Source: Thamnaconus septentrionalis (Eukaryota; Chordata; Actinopteri; Tetraodontiformes; Monacanthidae). Taken from it: 64,000 nucleotides of DNA. Shown here in pieces: positions 1-10,402 of the stretch. The stretch's first letter is position 1. Each line of letters opens with the position of its first letter. The stretch spans positions 17,704,001 through 17,768,000 of the forward strand of contig CM020509.1 of assembly GCA_009823395.1 (NCBI GenBank). The letters are read 5' to 3'. Below the pieces are notes generated by a model, which worked only from the letters and a program-made list of their open reading frames with translations, searched no databases and was not told the origin of the DNA. A program made the translations under genes and the position numbers.

Positions 1-999
1 ACCAAAGGCTCATAAACACATTTAGAATGTATTGGATCAGCGGGGGGTCCTAACCACCAGACAGGTGTAGAAACTACTGGCATTGAACGCTGAGCAAGAA
101 AAAAACAAACAAAAAAAAAACCATCTGATTCGTGAACGCTCACTCGCGCTCGTCTGAGTAAGCTTCGGCATTCATCCCAGAGGACGGACAGAGGGGGAAA
201 AAAACTTCAAAGGCATCCGGATTATCTTTCACTTATGCAAAACAGTGCATTGAAATGGAATGAAAGATGGGAATTCAGCGGCTGCCGAGCCGATACCTCC
301 ACTGACGGGGCCCTCGCCTCCCGCTCTCTTCCTCCGCCTCCCGCTCGCAGCTGTCTAATGCACTTTCTCTTCTTTTTTTTTTATTCCTCCCTCCCCTCCC
401 ATCCACTTCCCCTCCCCCTGCCGTTCATTACGCCCTAATATCTCCACTGTCAACATCATGGATGGGGTTGTCTTGCCCGGGGCCTGAGCAATCTGCATGC
501 GGGTGTCACTGATGACCACGGCGGATCCCCGGCAGGTGATCCATCACCATGGTAACCGGGCGACAGGGACCAACTAGCAACGCAACAATTGATCGATGTG
601 CTAACTGTAATTAAAAGCTCGGCCCGCTAATAAGCGCCGCGGGAGTGATAGGCATTCCGGCGCCGTGCATGGCCGGACCCGCAGCTCGGCGCGGCGAGGG
701 GAGGGGAGGAAGATGAAGAGAAGACGACGGCCGGAGCCGGGGCGAGGAGGGTGGTGGTCGGGTGGGGGGGATGGAGATGGATACGGGAGGTGTTTCAGAT
801 GAGTGAGAGTCGGAGGCTCCAGCGCTGGAGGCGGGTGAAGGGTCCGGGTGAGGAGATCAAAGTCAAGTGTTGGTGAGGACAGATCGAAAAGCAGGAGGTC
901 GGGACGTCGGGTGGATATCTAACGAGCTGGTTGGAAGCGGGGGGGCACACTGGAGGGTGAGGGGGGCAAGGTTGACATGAAATGATTGCAAAATAGTTT
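1..999. other. Non-coding, no gene seen
   Basis: No open frame longer than 74 codons and no splice-bordered frame stands out. The block at about 570-790 is richer in CpG and contains TAATTA-like and TAATAAG motifs, which is compatible with regulatory DNA. An RFX-like site is listed separately. No repeat family recognised here. Confidence 0.6.
543..556 (+). promoter_or_regulatory. RFX X-box-like site
   Basis: The 14-mer ATCACCATGGTAAC fits the RFX X-box form (GTNRCC, 0-3 bases, RGYAAC) except for its first base. RFX factors bind such imperfect inverted repeats in ciliary and neural gene enhancers. Seen directly in sequence; binding is inferred. Confidence 0.3.
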
Positions 1000-1019
1000 T
1001 TGGAATATATATATTCCAA
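1000..1019. repeat. Perfect 20-bp palindrome
   Basis: Two 10-base arms TTGGAATATA and TATATTCCAA form an exact palindrome with no spacer. It directly abuts the 5' side of the SINE that starts at about 1020. Confidence 0.8.
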
Positions 1020-1265
1020 GCAATATACCGTAGCTCAGAAGGTGGAGCGGGTCGTCCAATGGGTTGGCAGTTCAAATCCCACTCCATCCCAGTGTGCCGC
1101 TGTGTCCTTGGGCAAGACACTCAACCCTAAATTGCTCCCAATGGGGCTGGCAGTGCCTTACATTGCAGCAGCCACCCATTGGTGCGTAAGTGAATGGGTG
1201 AATGAGAGGCCATTGTAAAGCACTTTGGGGTACCATGAATGTAGTGGAAGGCGCAGTCCATTTAC
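1020..1265 (+). mobile_element. tRNA-derived SINE, family A, near full length
   Basis: The left part has Pol III promoter boxes in the right order: A box TAGCTCAGAAGG at 1031-1042 and a B-box-like AGTTCAAATCC at 1069-1079. The body continues with a block containing GTGTCCTTGGGCAAGACACT that recurs at 55851-56030. The 3' part contains a TTGTAAAGCACTTTGGGG block and stops near the (TG)n tract at 1268. Compared with the second copy it lacks about 11 bp just before the B box. I recognise this as a type common in teleost genomes but cannot assign the family name. No clean target duplication was found, so the ends are approximate. Confidence 0.8.
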
Positions 1266-1267
1266 CA

Positions 1268-1310
1268 TGTGTGTGTGTGTGTGTGTTTGTGGGGAGAGAG
1301 AGAGAGAGAG
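1268..1310. repeat. (TG)n then (GA)n microsatellite
   Basis: About ten TG units followed by about eight GA units, directly after the SINE 3' end. SINE tails are frequent seeds for such tracts. Confidence 0.9.
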
Positions 1311-2609
1311 TCAGCTACTACATCAGGAAAAGCAAAAGAAAAACTTTTAAACTTATACAACACAAGTTAATTACAAGAGGTGCTCACAGTGGTGGCCATT
1401 GGCTTCCACACATTTATGTATGCAGGAAACTACTTCTTAGGTAATGTTTGTTCAGCACTAGTCGATGCTACATTTATGAGGGTAACGATATCTGTTGGGA
1501 AAGCATAATACAGTACATCGTGTTATTGTAATTTTGTCCAACCTCGAAAGAGAAACCTCTGATTATAGAAGTCCTGATACAAATTAAATACTTCTTCAAG
1601 TTTTCCTCGACTGATGTGTGTATCCATCGTTTTGGCTAACTCTGTATACATGTATACATATATCTTTTTAAAGACATGTCTGTCCGACAGATCCACAACA
1701 GGTCCACATGTCCCTCAGTTTCGGACTTGGAGGTGCCGCCTTTTGTCTCCTGCTGCTTTATTAGACTGCTGCAGCCCTGAACGCATCCTGATTAAAAACC
1801 AATCTGCAACCATCAGAGCACGCGTGCGTATGCATGCGTGTGCGTGCAAAGATCAAGCCACTAACTGGTGCCAAAGTCACAAACCTTCAGGTGGGGATAA
1901 ATCCCTTCGTAAACAATTAGGCGAGTGGCAGAGTGTTTAATGAGATGGAAGCAGATACAAAAAAAAACTCGTCTTTTTGCCAGTCAGTCCGTGGGGACGG
2001 CGAGCTCCCAGTTAGTTTGTGTTATCTGGACCCCACCACCACCACCCAGCCAAAGCCACTCCCCCCTCCTCCCTGAGGAGACTGAGGAGGCTGCTGGAGC
2101 CTTTTCAAAGTGGGCGGGCCTTCACCTCTTGATGTTGCAAGTGCAGATGCTTTTTTATTTCTCTTTACTTACATTGCTGGTTCCTGCCCTCTTCCTCCTC
2201 ACCCTGCTCCCGTGTAGGACATCCTCCTCCTCCTCTCGCACCTCGAGAACACGGGCGCTTCGACACTGTTTCGCTCTGCCCAGGAAGCGGCAAATTAAAC
2301 AGGGCTGCGGAGGAGACACCCCGCCCCCCTCCCTCCCTCTACCTTTTTATTTTTTTTTTTTTTTTTTGGGGGTGGAATTTGCTGCCACCACACGTTGGAA
2401 AGCATGAAATGAGAAGTGTTTATGGAGGCCCGTGGGGCGTTAAGCGCAGTGAAAATCTTATTTTCATTCACGCCGGCCGGGGCTCGTTCAAAACAATGAG
2501 GCCGGAGGAACCTCCTCCCTCCACCCCTCCCCCACCCACCCAGAAAAACAGCAGCTTGGACGGCGATGGCCGCTTTTGGCGCCATCCAACCCCCACCCCG
2601 TCTACCCAG

Positions 2610-2610
<1 letters not shown>
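1311..2610. other. Non-coding, no gene seen
   Basis: Mixed-composition DNA. The longest frames (about 108 and 160 codons on the plus strand) run through pyrimidine-rich stretches, resemble no family I know and lack splice or start context. A T-run lies at about 2351-2367. Confidence 0.6.

Positions 2611-2652
<42 letters not shown>
2611..2652. repeat. (CT)21 microsatellite
   Basis: Twenty-one uninterrupted CT units, followed by a looser CT-rich stretch. This tract creates the poly-Ser/Leu frames seen on the plus strand. Confidence 0.95.
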
Positions 2653-2655
<3 letters not shown>

Positions 2656-2903
2656 CTCAGCCCTCACCTCTCTCTCTCTGTCAACTCCTCCGCTCCTCTC
2701 GCGGTCCGAGCCGCCCGCCTGCTATCGCACATCATCCACTAATCGAGAGAAAAGGAGGCCTGTTCCGTCAACAAGCGCGCAAATCTATAAGATCCTATCT
2801 GTCGCTAACACATGTCTGCAAATACACCCTCCTCCTACCCCCACCCCAAACCCCCCATAAATGATTCATGCGTCGCCGCATCCTGACAGCGGTGGCGGCG
2901 ACG

Positions 2904-2950
2904 AGGAGGGGTGGTGGTGGTGGCGGCAGTGGGGGTGGGGGGGGGGGGGG
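2904..2950 (+). repeat. GGT/G-run tract
   Basis: GGT repeats lead into a run of about fourteen G. It has at least four G-runs on the plus strand, so it can in principle form a G-quadruplex. Confidence 0.8.
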
Positions 2951-3360
2951 TCATATCCTGGCTGGTGTGTTTGTGCTCAAACACGACGGCGTCCAAACCA
3001 AATGCGACGCCGTGGCTCTATTTTATTTTAAGAGTGCAATTACGGTGGAGGGGGCCGGAGGGCGTGATGGGGGGCGGGTGGGGGTGTGCAGAAAAACCAC
3101 GGAGGCAAATGGCAGAAATGTCACCACACATGACTGGGCTAAACTGGCTAAACGATGACAAGCACTCTGCCTGTCAGCTAAGCAGAGTAACAGGCGTCAA
3201 GGTTTATTTTATTTTTTTTTTACGTTTTTTTTTTTCTTCACGCTACTCGGCCGTCCTCATTAGACGAGAGCCGACGCTCCCGGCGGCGTCCGTCCAGCCT
3301 TGCTGCAAAGAAGAAAAAAAAAAGAAGACAATTCCACTTTTTTCTGTTCGGCGAGCCCAC

Positions 3361-3385
3361 AGACGGACGGACGGACGGACGGACG
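3361..3385. repeat. (ACGG)6 microsatellite
   Basis: Six tandem ACGG units. Confidence 0.9.
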
Positions 3386-4017
3386 AATGGAGAATGGAGT
3401 GTGCGTCAGATCGTGAAGCCTCATGATTCCCAAAAACGTGAGAGCTGATCTGACATCGGGGGGGTGTTTACATGTAAAGGTCATGACCCCTCCTCCCTTC
3501 CATCCACACACCACCCCCACCCCCATCATCTTGAGGGATAAAAAGATCAAGGATTCTCCCCGACGCCTCTCCTCAGAAGAGAGCAGTCGGGTGTTAAACT
3601 CACTGCTGCCTGCAGGGGTCACGGGTCAGCGCTTCAGGACTGCAAATAAAAACAGCTCCAGCTGGAACCAGAGCTTCGCCTCACCTCCCCCCCAACCCCA
3701 CCACCCTCTCCCCCGGCTGCGCTCCTCGCCGACTTTCACATCTGCATCGCCGTCACCTGTCTTTTCCCTCCCCACCTCCCTCCCTCCCCCTCTCGTCCGT
3801 TGCCTCACACCGAGTTGCGTCCCGGGCTAATGACGCATCAATCTTCGGTCACCTTCAAAGCGTTCGCTTTTTAAGCGGCTTCTTGACAGATGCCCTCCCG
3901 GTTTTATCTCTTTTTTTTTTTTTTTTTCTAGCGGGCCGTCAGTGTTGAGACATCAGAGAGTCAAGTTGCAATGTAAATACCAGCCAGTAACGCTTCCTTC
4001 TGGGTCTAATCACCACC

Positions 4018-4048
4018 GCTGCTGCCGCTGCTGCTGCTGCTGCTGCTG
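4018..4048. repeat. (CTG)n triplet repeat
   Basis: About ten CTG units with one CCG interruption near the 5' end. It is followed at 4090-4105 by a shorter imperfect TGCTG tract. No coding frame is supported across it. Confidence 0.85.
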
Positions 4049-4133
4049 TAGCTGGCACGCCCCTGACGTCCGGCAGCCCCCCTCTTTGATTTGCTGCTGT
4101 TGCTGAGCGTCCAAGAAGGGAGGGGGGGGGGGG

Positions 4134-5215
4134 TCTCACTGGTGTTTACATGACTCTAGCTCCAATGGCTCGGATGGTGCGGTGGGTGTTTTGGCTAAAG
4201 CACACGGTTTTATTTTGGATTTGTGGGTTAGAAATGTCAATTTTGAGTGTGCTATTCCAGCGGTCTCCAACCCTGTGAGTCATTTGGTGCCGTGCCGCAC
4301 AGAAAGAATAAGGTCTGAGTCTGAACAATGTTTTGTTTTGAAAGAAGTATTTGGATAGTTTCTCTGCGAAGGGGAAAAGGCCCAGTGAGGAGACAGAAGA
4401 AAAGCAAAGGACTTCCAGGAAAAAGAATGCTGCATTTTACAGACAACACCAGTGGTCCGACTGAAAACACAGATTTTTATCTCGACAGAGACTAACCCTA
4501 ACCCATGCACCAAGCCCACTCTGTATAATATGCAGCGACCGGGTCTATAATGGGAGACCATAAAGGAGACCAAGCACCCTGCATAAATAAGAAGCATTTA
4601 GAATATTTTGAAAGAAATAAAAAACATATGTAAGTCATGTTATGTCGTTGTCGTGATGTTAAGAGTACACTGTTAATAAAGTTGCAAACAAGAACACAGT
4701 GGCTTCACGTTGGTTATATTTAGAAAATACCACAGTTTTCATGCCGGTCATATCATGTTCTTCTGTTGTATTTATCCGCCACACCATAAAGGCCGGTCAC
4801 TGGAAATATAGACCTGACATTAAACTGGTCCGTGGCGCAATAAAAGGTTGGGGCCGCTGTATTCCTTTAAGCAGGACAACCACACACTTATTCCTTTGTA
4901 TCTTTTCATTTAATGAAAGTTGTTGGCTCATCGAATGAAAAGACATATTTTAAAAAGATGTAAACAAGCTATAAAAGAGCAAATGCATTTTAATTATTTT
5001 TTCACAGACGGAAATATAGAGGCTGAACTGCCTGAGACTTTTAAGGAAACACAAAGAGGAAACGACACCAGACGCCTCGTCAAAAACAACCATTATCTTT
5101 AAAAGGGGACGCATATTGTCACACCTCTGCTTGCGTTGTTTTGTACTCAAGAGCATTTTGTGCAAAGAAAGTGGATGGTGTGCGATGGTGTGTGTTGATT
5201 TGCGGCGTTGCTGAA
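4134..5215 (+). repeat. Unclassified repeat, copy 1 (split)
   Basis: The parts 4134-4257 and 4860-5215 align collinearly with 9676-10215. Shared blocks include TTTATTTTGGATTTGTG, CAATTTTGAGTGTG, AGAGGCTGAACT, GTCAAAAACAACC and CACACCTCTGCT. Between the two parts lies a 602-bp hAT-like insertion that copy 2 lacks. Both copies end in a GT-rich stretch followed by a GC-rich block. It could be an old interspersed repeat or a local duplication; no coding content was seen. Confidence 0.75.
4258..4859 (+). mobile_element. hAT-like non-autonomous element
   Basis: The element begins CAGCGGTCTCCAACC and ends GGTTGGGGCCGCTG, which are imperfect inverted termini of about 14-15 bp. It is flanked by TATTC on both sides (4253-4257 and 4860-4864). 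The homologous repeat copy at about 9831-9846 is uninterrupted, giving an independent empty site. Inner text near both ends resembles a widespread teleost hAT-derived element (CATTTGGTGCCG, CTGGTCCGTGGCGCAA). A hAT should give an 8-bp duplication, so the 5-bp repeat suggests decay or slightly wrong borders. It carries no transposase. Confidence 0.75.
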
Positions 5216-5439
5216 GGGTCGGCTGGCAGCGGCGGTCGGCAGTGGCGTGCTGGGGGTGGGGTGGGGGACTTTGTCTTATCTGCGCGTGCGATTAATCTAC
5301 AGTGAGTGGAAGGTGGGGCGCAATCAGTGCTCCATTTGTGAGTCGGTAAAGGGCTTCGGTGACCATGAAGGGGAAACTGGGGAGGGGGGTTGGGAGATGG
5401 CACGTCCAGTGTTTTGGCAGCGTAATGGAGCCTAAAAAG

Positions 5440-5870
5440 TCATTTAGGAGCAGCTCGGCGCCGTCACATGCCTGTCACAGCGGCGGCGCGGCCCGGCTCG
5501 GCGGGGTGTCACATCCCATGTACGTCTGGCTGAGCGCTGGCATCTCCCAGAGTCCCGTGTCAGTCACGGACAACACACATCACAGTCAAGAGCGCGCGCG
5601 CTCGCTTGCGTGCGGGAGCGCTCGGCTCGCCCACGGTGCGTCACGGAAGAAAAGCGGGCGGATGGAGACGCAGCGGCGGCGGCGGCGGCAGCCACGGCGA
5701 GCCGTCAAATCTGTCGCCGCCAGATAAACATCCTCCGCGACGCTCTGACATTTTCCCTCCCGACGCAGCCGACGTGTGAAGGCTTGCGCGCACGTCCCCC
5801 GTGCGTCTGTGTGTGTGTGTGCGTGTGCGCGCGCGCGCGCCGCCTCTTATTTATGCATGCGGAAGTAAGA
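5440..5870. other. CpG-rich block
   Basis: CpG is clearly denser here than in flanking DNA, with (CGG)n at 5670-5690, GCGCGC runs and a GT/GC tract at 5807-5840. No transcription start, 5' exon or gene could be recognised, so this may be an orphan CpG island or simply GC-rich DNA. Frames through it (91-122 codons) are poly-Arg/Ala products of the triplet tract. Confidence 0.5.
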
Positions 5871-7260
5871 GGCCTTTTATATTAAGAGCAAAATTAATGC
5901 GTGACCCTGCCGTAGCGGGTAATAAATCACGCCGAGTGAAGGATGACGCTGTTTTTATTTATTTTTTTTGTAAATGTGCCCCACCTTAAAATGTTAGCAT
6001 TAGCATTTTGTTGTCTTGATTCGAAGATTTATGCGAGGGCTGGTGGGGTGGGTTTGATGATGCCGAGCGTTTCTTGGCACGGTCACCAGACGGCTGTCAC
6101 ACGTTCCGACTTCTTGATCAATGGGAAAAGAGCAGCGAGTCGACTTTATTTGACTTGACGTGGACTCTTGACTCCGCCGTCAAGTTGAATCGAATTACTT
6201 GAAATTTGTCTTTTAATGCTACATCAACAGCAATGTTTGTCTTTCCGGGGGAAGAACTTTGACCAAGTCTTACTGAATCTACAGGCTAATGCTGAACAAA
6301 CGCGGTCTTCAGAGGAGTCCGTGCCACGGTTGTATTATTAGAACTGGACAGTGGACACCAGAATGGCAATATGCCAATATTTCTTTTCCAGTGGTCACTC
6401 GAGGTACTGCAACCAAAAAACTGACCCCAAAAGCAACTTTCCCATAGACTGCAATACAAAAATAAATGCCTGACAGGAGCCTCAGCTACATAATAATTCT
6501 TTCTATTAAAGATTTTTTTAGTACTGTATGTAGACCAGAAAATCCAAAGAAAATACCTTTTTCCAAGAGTGCAACCAAAGCGTCATACATGTTGTCTCTT
6601 GGCTCTTCTGATTGGCTGATAATGTAATGCGGAAGTCAAAGCCAAAAACCTTTTTTTGGCTAATGCAATGGGGGAGAAACTCTGTAGAACTGGGCTGCCA
6701 CATTTGACGCTGTGGGGCTGGTCAGTCCCCATCAGCGCGTCTGTATAAATTTACAAAAAAAAAAATTGAAAGAAAAAAAGAAACAACCACCTTTCAGTAT
6801 ACAGGCCTGTATGTTAATTTTGAGTTACCGTAAGTAGTTTTTCCTTTCATTTGTATTTGTTGTTTTACCCACAACACCTAAGCCCTGCAGCAGTGTGTGT
6901 GTGTGTGTGTGTGTCTCCCCTCCAACGGTTTCACTTTCACCCATTTGAAGTCCTCCCTCTTCCCCGCACTCCATTTCCGTCCCCCCTCCCGCCTCTCCGC
7001 ACCCTGCGCGAGGTTGAATTAATGTTTGACTGTGGGAGACTTGTAGATGGCAAATGTTCGCATTCATTATGCATGACTTCCATGTTGCTGTTAATTTCTC
7101 CGAGCCAGCCAAGTCGAGGAAATGATTTTGTACATTATGTTTGTTTAATGAAATTGTCACACTAATGGAAGTGAGGCTGAATAAGATGGAGATGACTGTT
7201 TCTATTTGTCATTTTTATAACATTTTTTTTTTCCCTCCACATCCTCTGCCTCCTCCTCAG
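5871..7260. other. Non-coding, no gene seen
   Basis: AT-rich unique sequence. The part 6290-6720 has the look of degraded interspersed repeat, but no termini were found. The part 7015-7200 is unique and rich in ATTA and TAAT cores, as in candidate regulatory DNA. A (GT)11 tract lies at 6893-6914. A pyrimidine tract ends in CCTCAG at 7260. Confidence 0.5.
6893..6914. repeat. (GT)11 microsatellite
   Basis: Eleven uninterrupted GT units. Confidence 0.9.
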
Positions 7261-7338
7261 TGTTTATGGACCAACGCAAATGGCACCGAGTTGAGGCAAA
7301 CGGAAGGCCAAGAATCTTTTTGATCCCGTGCAAACATG
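7261..7338 (+). other. Weak candidate exon (78 nt)
   Basis: A strong acceptor (long pyrimidine tract ending CCTCAG) and a plausible donor (CATG then GTAGGT) border a 78-nt interval. Only one frame is open throughout: two leading bases, 25 codons, one trailing base. That makes it a symmetric interval that would keep frame if skipped. The peptide starts FMDQRKWHRVEANG and includes RIFLIPCKH; I do not recognise it. An open run of 25 codons arises often by chance, so this may be a pseudo-exon. RNA or cross-species alignment would decide. Confidence 0.18.
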
Positions 7339-9463
7339 GTAGGTTACACCTCCAGCGCCGTCTCATTAGTTTCTAGTTCCTGTGTGGATATGCAACAGTG
7401 GAGACGCACCTATTTCTAAGTTTGTTGGGTTTTTTTTTTTTTTTGCTCTGTAAGTAAATGTGCAGCCAATGTTAGTTTGTATCGAGCTTACGTCCTCATT
7501 TAAGCGTCCGCATGTGTTTTGAGTGCTCAGGAGTCACGGGTGATGCCTCGTGAATAATTTAACCGCCTGCCAGCTGTCTCCGGCCATAGATCTCTCCCAG
7601 CAAATACAATTTGTTTCATCCCACCTGCCAGCTCCAAACAGATAGTGTGTGTGTTTATATAATCCCAATCACAGCCCGCTGTCGATTTAAGTCTGGATCA
7701 GTCTTTACATGCTCTTACATCACTCCTGCATCAACTGGTAAACACTGAATTGTTGATTTTTGTTTATCCTTATTTTTGCTTCTAACATTCAGCCGTTATG
7801 TATGACACATAACACCATCTATCTATCTATGTATCTATCTATCTATCTATGTATCTATGTATCTATCTATCTATCTATCTATCTAAACAGTTTCAGTAGT
7901 CAGTAGCATGTACCGCTAGCTAGCTAACCACAAAGAACAGACCAAGCCACATGTTTCTATCGTGCGGCTACTATTCTAATTGCATTTGCATCAATATAAC
8001 AAGGTATTTGTTGAGCCCTGTGATTAAAGCAAAAGCTCTGGTTTCTTGTTTTGTCTCGGCTCCTCCTTTCCATCCGTGAACAAACAAATCACCCACTTGC
8101 TCGCAGTAGCACGGCCTCACTCACAAACGTAATAAAATCGCTCAGTTGCTCCGGGATTGGTTGGAGCTTGTGTGCGTACTTTGTTTTCTGCACATTCTGG
8201 CCGAGTGAACTCGAATGGCTGAAAAAGCTGATTCTCCTTGGTGAGTGACTCACTCACTTGGGTCAGTAGAAATCCCCATAACCTTCAGAAAGAACAGACA
8301 CGCAAGCACAAATGGGTTGCGGCCTCATGTGCTGCCATCGACATATCAGCCCCAATCGTTTCAACCAACTGCACAATAGCAGCGAGAATTTCAATGCTGC
8401 GAATGATTGAGGTGAACGACTGAGGTATGTGCTTGAATGAGTTGTTGTCATTCTTGTCATTTCAGGCATGTTTGAATATTTGTAACTTTGTTTTCCTTTT
8501 TCTTTCAATTTAGTATAACAGAACAAGGCCAACTGCTACTGTTCCTCCTCCTCCTCCTACTACTACTAACACACTTTCAAAACAACATAATGCGCTGTGA
8601 TTTCCATATAGATAGGTAGGCTAGGTAGCGTTGCTAGTCTGTGCTACTGTAGGAATTTTTGTGAGAAATTTTAAAAAGGTGTGGATTCTTTCCCTCCCTG
8701 TTTTTCTCCCCTTGTTATCCTGGACCATTAACAAGGTTCCTCCAGGGCCACATGTGTACGACGGCTCGCCACTGAATAGGCCTGTTCTGCCCAGGGACAC
8801 ACATTTCTGCGTCCATCCATGAAAGAAGAATATAGGAGAGAGTCCTTGCAGAGTTCTGAAAGAACTTCCCAACAGTGGCAGGTGCTTGCATTATCGGGGA
8901 TTCTCAGTGTTGTCCATGAGCCACTCTGATAATAGCCGTGGCTGCCGCGGTAAGCATGGCCGTGTGCGAGGAAGAGCGCCAGGCTCATCCCCAGCCTGGG
9001 CAGCCGGGAACAGCAGATTTTTGTCTCTGACCCACCCGGATATAGACTGCAGGTGTCACGTGGCTGTCTGGGCACTTTGCTGCTCCACATAACACTGTAT
9101 CCCCGGTGCCGATTGTTGTGTTGCCAGGTGAGTCACTCCCCCATTTAGTTGTCAAACAGAAGGGAACCGGCCAGTGAGTTAGGGTTAATGAATAAATAAC
9201 AGGGTCTGGCTTGAGGGGAACGTCGTGCGCCAGAGCCATCGCCAGGCTAAATAGGCTTTCAGAGTGTTTGTGATGTCACATATCATGCTGGAAGGTCCGC
9301 CTCTTAAAAACTGGACTCTCAGAAAAACCCAGTTTTTCAGCGTCGTACAAGAAAACTGCTTTCCAGTGTCAGACTGACTCAGACTGAGTTACAGCGATGT
9401 AACTCTGTGGAGAAAAGTGTTCCAAGAATGGCACAGCATAGAAATGGGAAGGATCGGGGACGT
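7339..9463. other. Non-coding, no gene seen
   Basis: Unique DNA. The part about 7530-7720 is compact and rich in ATTT/TAAT motifs and could be conserved regulatory sequence. An (ATCT)n tract follows. No open frame over 120 codons and no recognisable family. Confidence 0.55.
7817..7885. repeat. (ATCT)n microsatellite
   Basis: About seventeen ATCT units with occasional ATGT interruptions. Confidence 0.95.
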
Positions 9464-10120
9464 TAAAGGGATAATTCAGTTTATGGAATTTCAGCATATT
9501 TCTACTCACCACTCTGCTCACCATTATGCCTGTGGAGGCTATGGTGAAATGTTCTATTCTGCGTGACCATTCTGGCGTTTTTACAGTAGGGGAAACATTT
9601 GTAAATGGAGGCCTGTTGTGGCCGGCGACTCCAAAGCAAAAAACTTCCAAAACTTCCCAAAAACATAGAATTGTTAGCACTCACATGATTGCAGCTACAT
9701 GCTAGGGTGGTATAGTGGTTATTTTGTCTAAAAAATATTTTTTATTTTGGATTTGTGCATTAGAAAATACCCATGCAGCCTCCTCGGAGATCAGGGGGGA
9801 TTTTAAATGGCTGAAATATCAATTTTGAGTGTGATCGTCCTTTAAGCATGGCAACTTCACACTTCTTCCTTTGCATCTCTCTGGTTAATGACTCCAATGG
9901 TTGGCTCGTTGGGTTGTATAAAAAGAGTTTGTGTCCATTTTTGTTTTGTTAATGGACAGAAATGTAGAGGCTGAACTATCTTTTAGATTTAGGAAACAAC
10001 AGCCGATGCATTGTCAAAAACAACCGTTATCTTTCACACTGTATCCATTAACCATTTAACAGCCACACCTCTGCTCGTGCTGTTTTGTGCACGGAACCTA
10101 TTGTGCGAAGAAAGTGGATT

Positions 10121-10164
<44 letters not shown>

Positions 10165-10215
10165 ACGCACGCGGGTGTGTATGTGTGTCTATTGCAGCGG
10201 TGCTGATGCTGCCTC
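9464..10215 (+). repeat. Unclassified repeat, copy 2 (uninterrupted)
   Basis: The part from about 9676 aligns with 4134-5215 and shows the site of the copy-1 insertion empty at about 9831-9846. The extra left part starts TTAAAGGGATAATTCAG, and TCCTTTAA lies inverted at about 9838-9845. This hints that an older terminal-inverted-repeat element is included. The GT stretch shared with copy 1 has expanded here into a long GT/GC/AC tract. No coding content. Confidence 0.65.
10121..10188. repeat. (GT)n(GC)n(ACGC)n tract
   Basis: Alternating purine-pyrimidine tract with GT, GC and ACGC units. Z-DNA-prone by composition. It lies inside repeat copy 2, where copy 1 has only a short GT stretch. Confidence 0.9.
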
Positions 10216-10307
10216 TAACCCAAAATCCATCACTGAGTCCAGCCATGCGATTACAGGCTGCCATAGGAAACGCTGACTACTGCTGCTACTCTATTAGGCA
10301 AAGTGCT

Positions 10308-10312
10308 TGTGT

Positions 10313-10358
<46 letters not shown>

Positions 10359-10402
10359 ATGCGTGTGTGTGTATAAGAGAGAGAGGGAGAGGGAGAGAGA
10401 GG
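10308..10402. repeat. (GT)n then (GA)n microsatellite
   Basis: About twenty-two GT units, a short interruption, then a GA-rich tract. Confidence 0.95.

Larger units (their letters stand above)
2653..4133. other. Non-coding, low-complexity rich
   Basis: Contains the G-rich tract, an (ACGG)n tract, several C- and T-runs and a (CTG)n tract (listed separately). Frames of up to 171 codons come from these biased tracts. No gene recognised. Confidence 0.6.

Noticed and set aside
1020..1085. tRNA gene from Pol III boxes
   Set aside because: Followed by a SINE body present twice in the window and without a foldable anticodon arm; tRNA-derived SINE is the better call. The same applies at 44942 and 55851.
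2579..2864. Ser/Leu-rich frames at the CT tract
   Set aside because: Produced by the (CT)21 microsatellite.
4490..4503. Telomere-like CTAACCCTAACCC
   Set aside because: Two units only, inside the hAT-like element; not a telomeric array.
6290..6720. Possible interspersed repeat
   Set aside because: Feels familiar in wording but no second copy, termini or duplication in the window.
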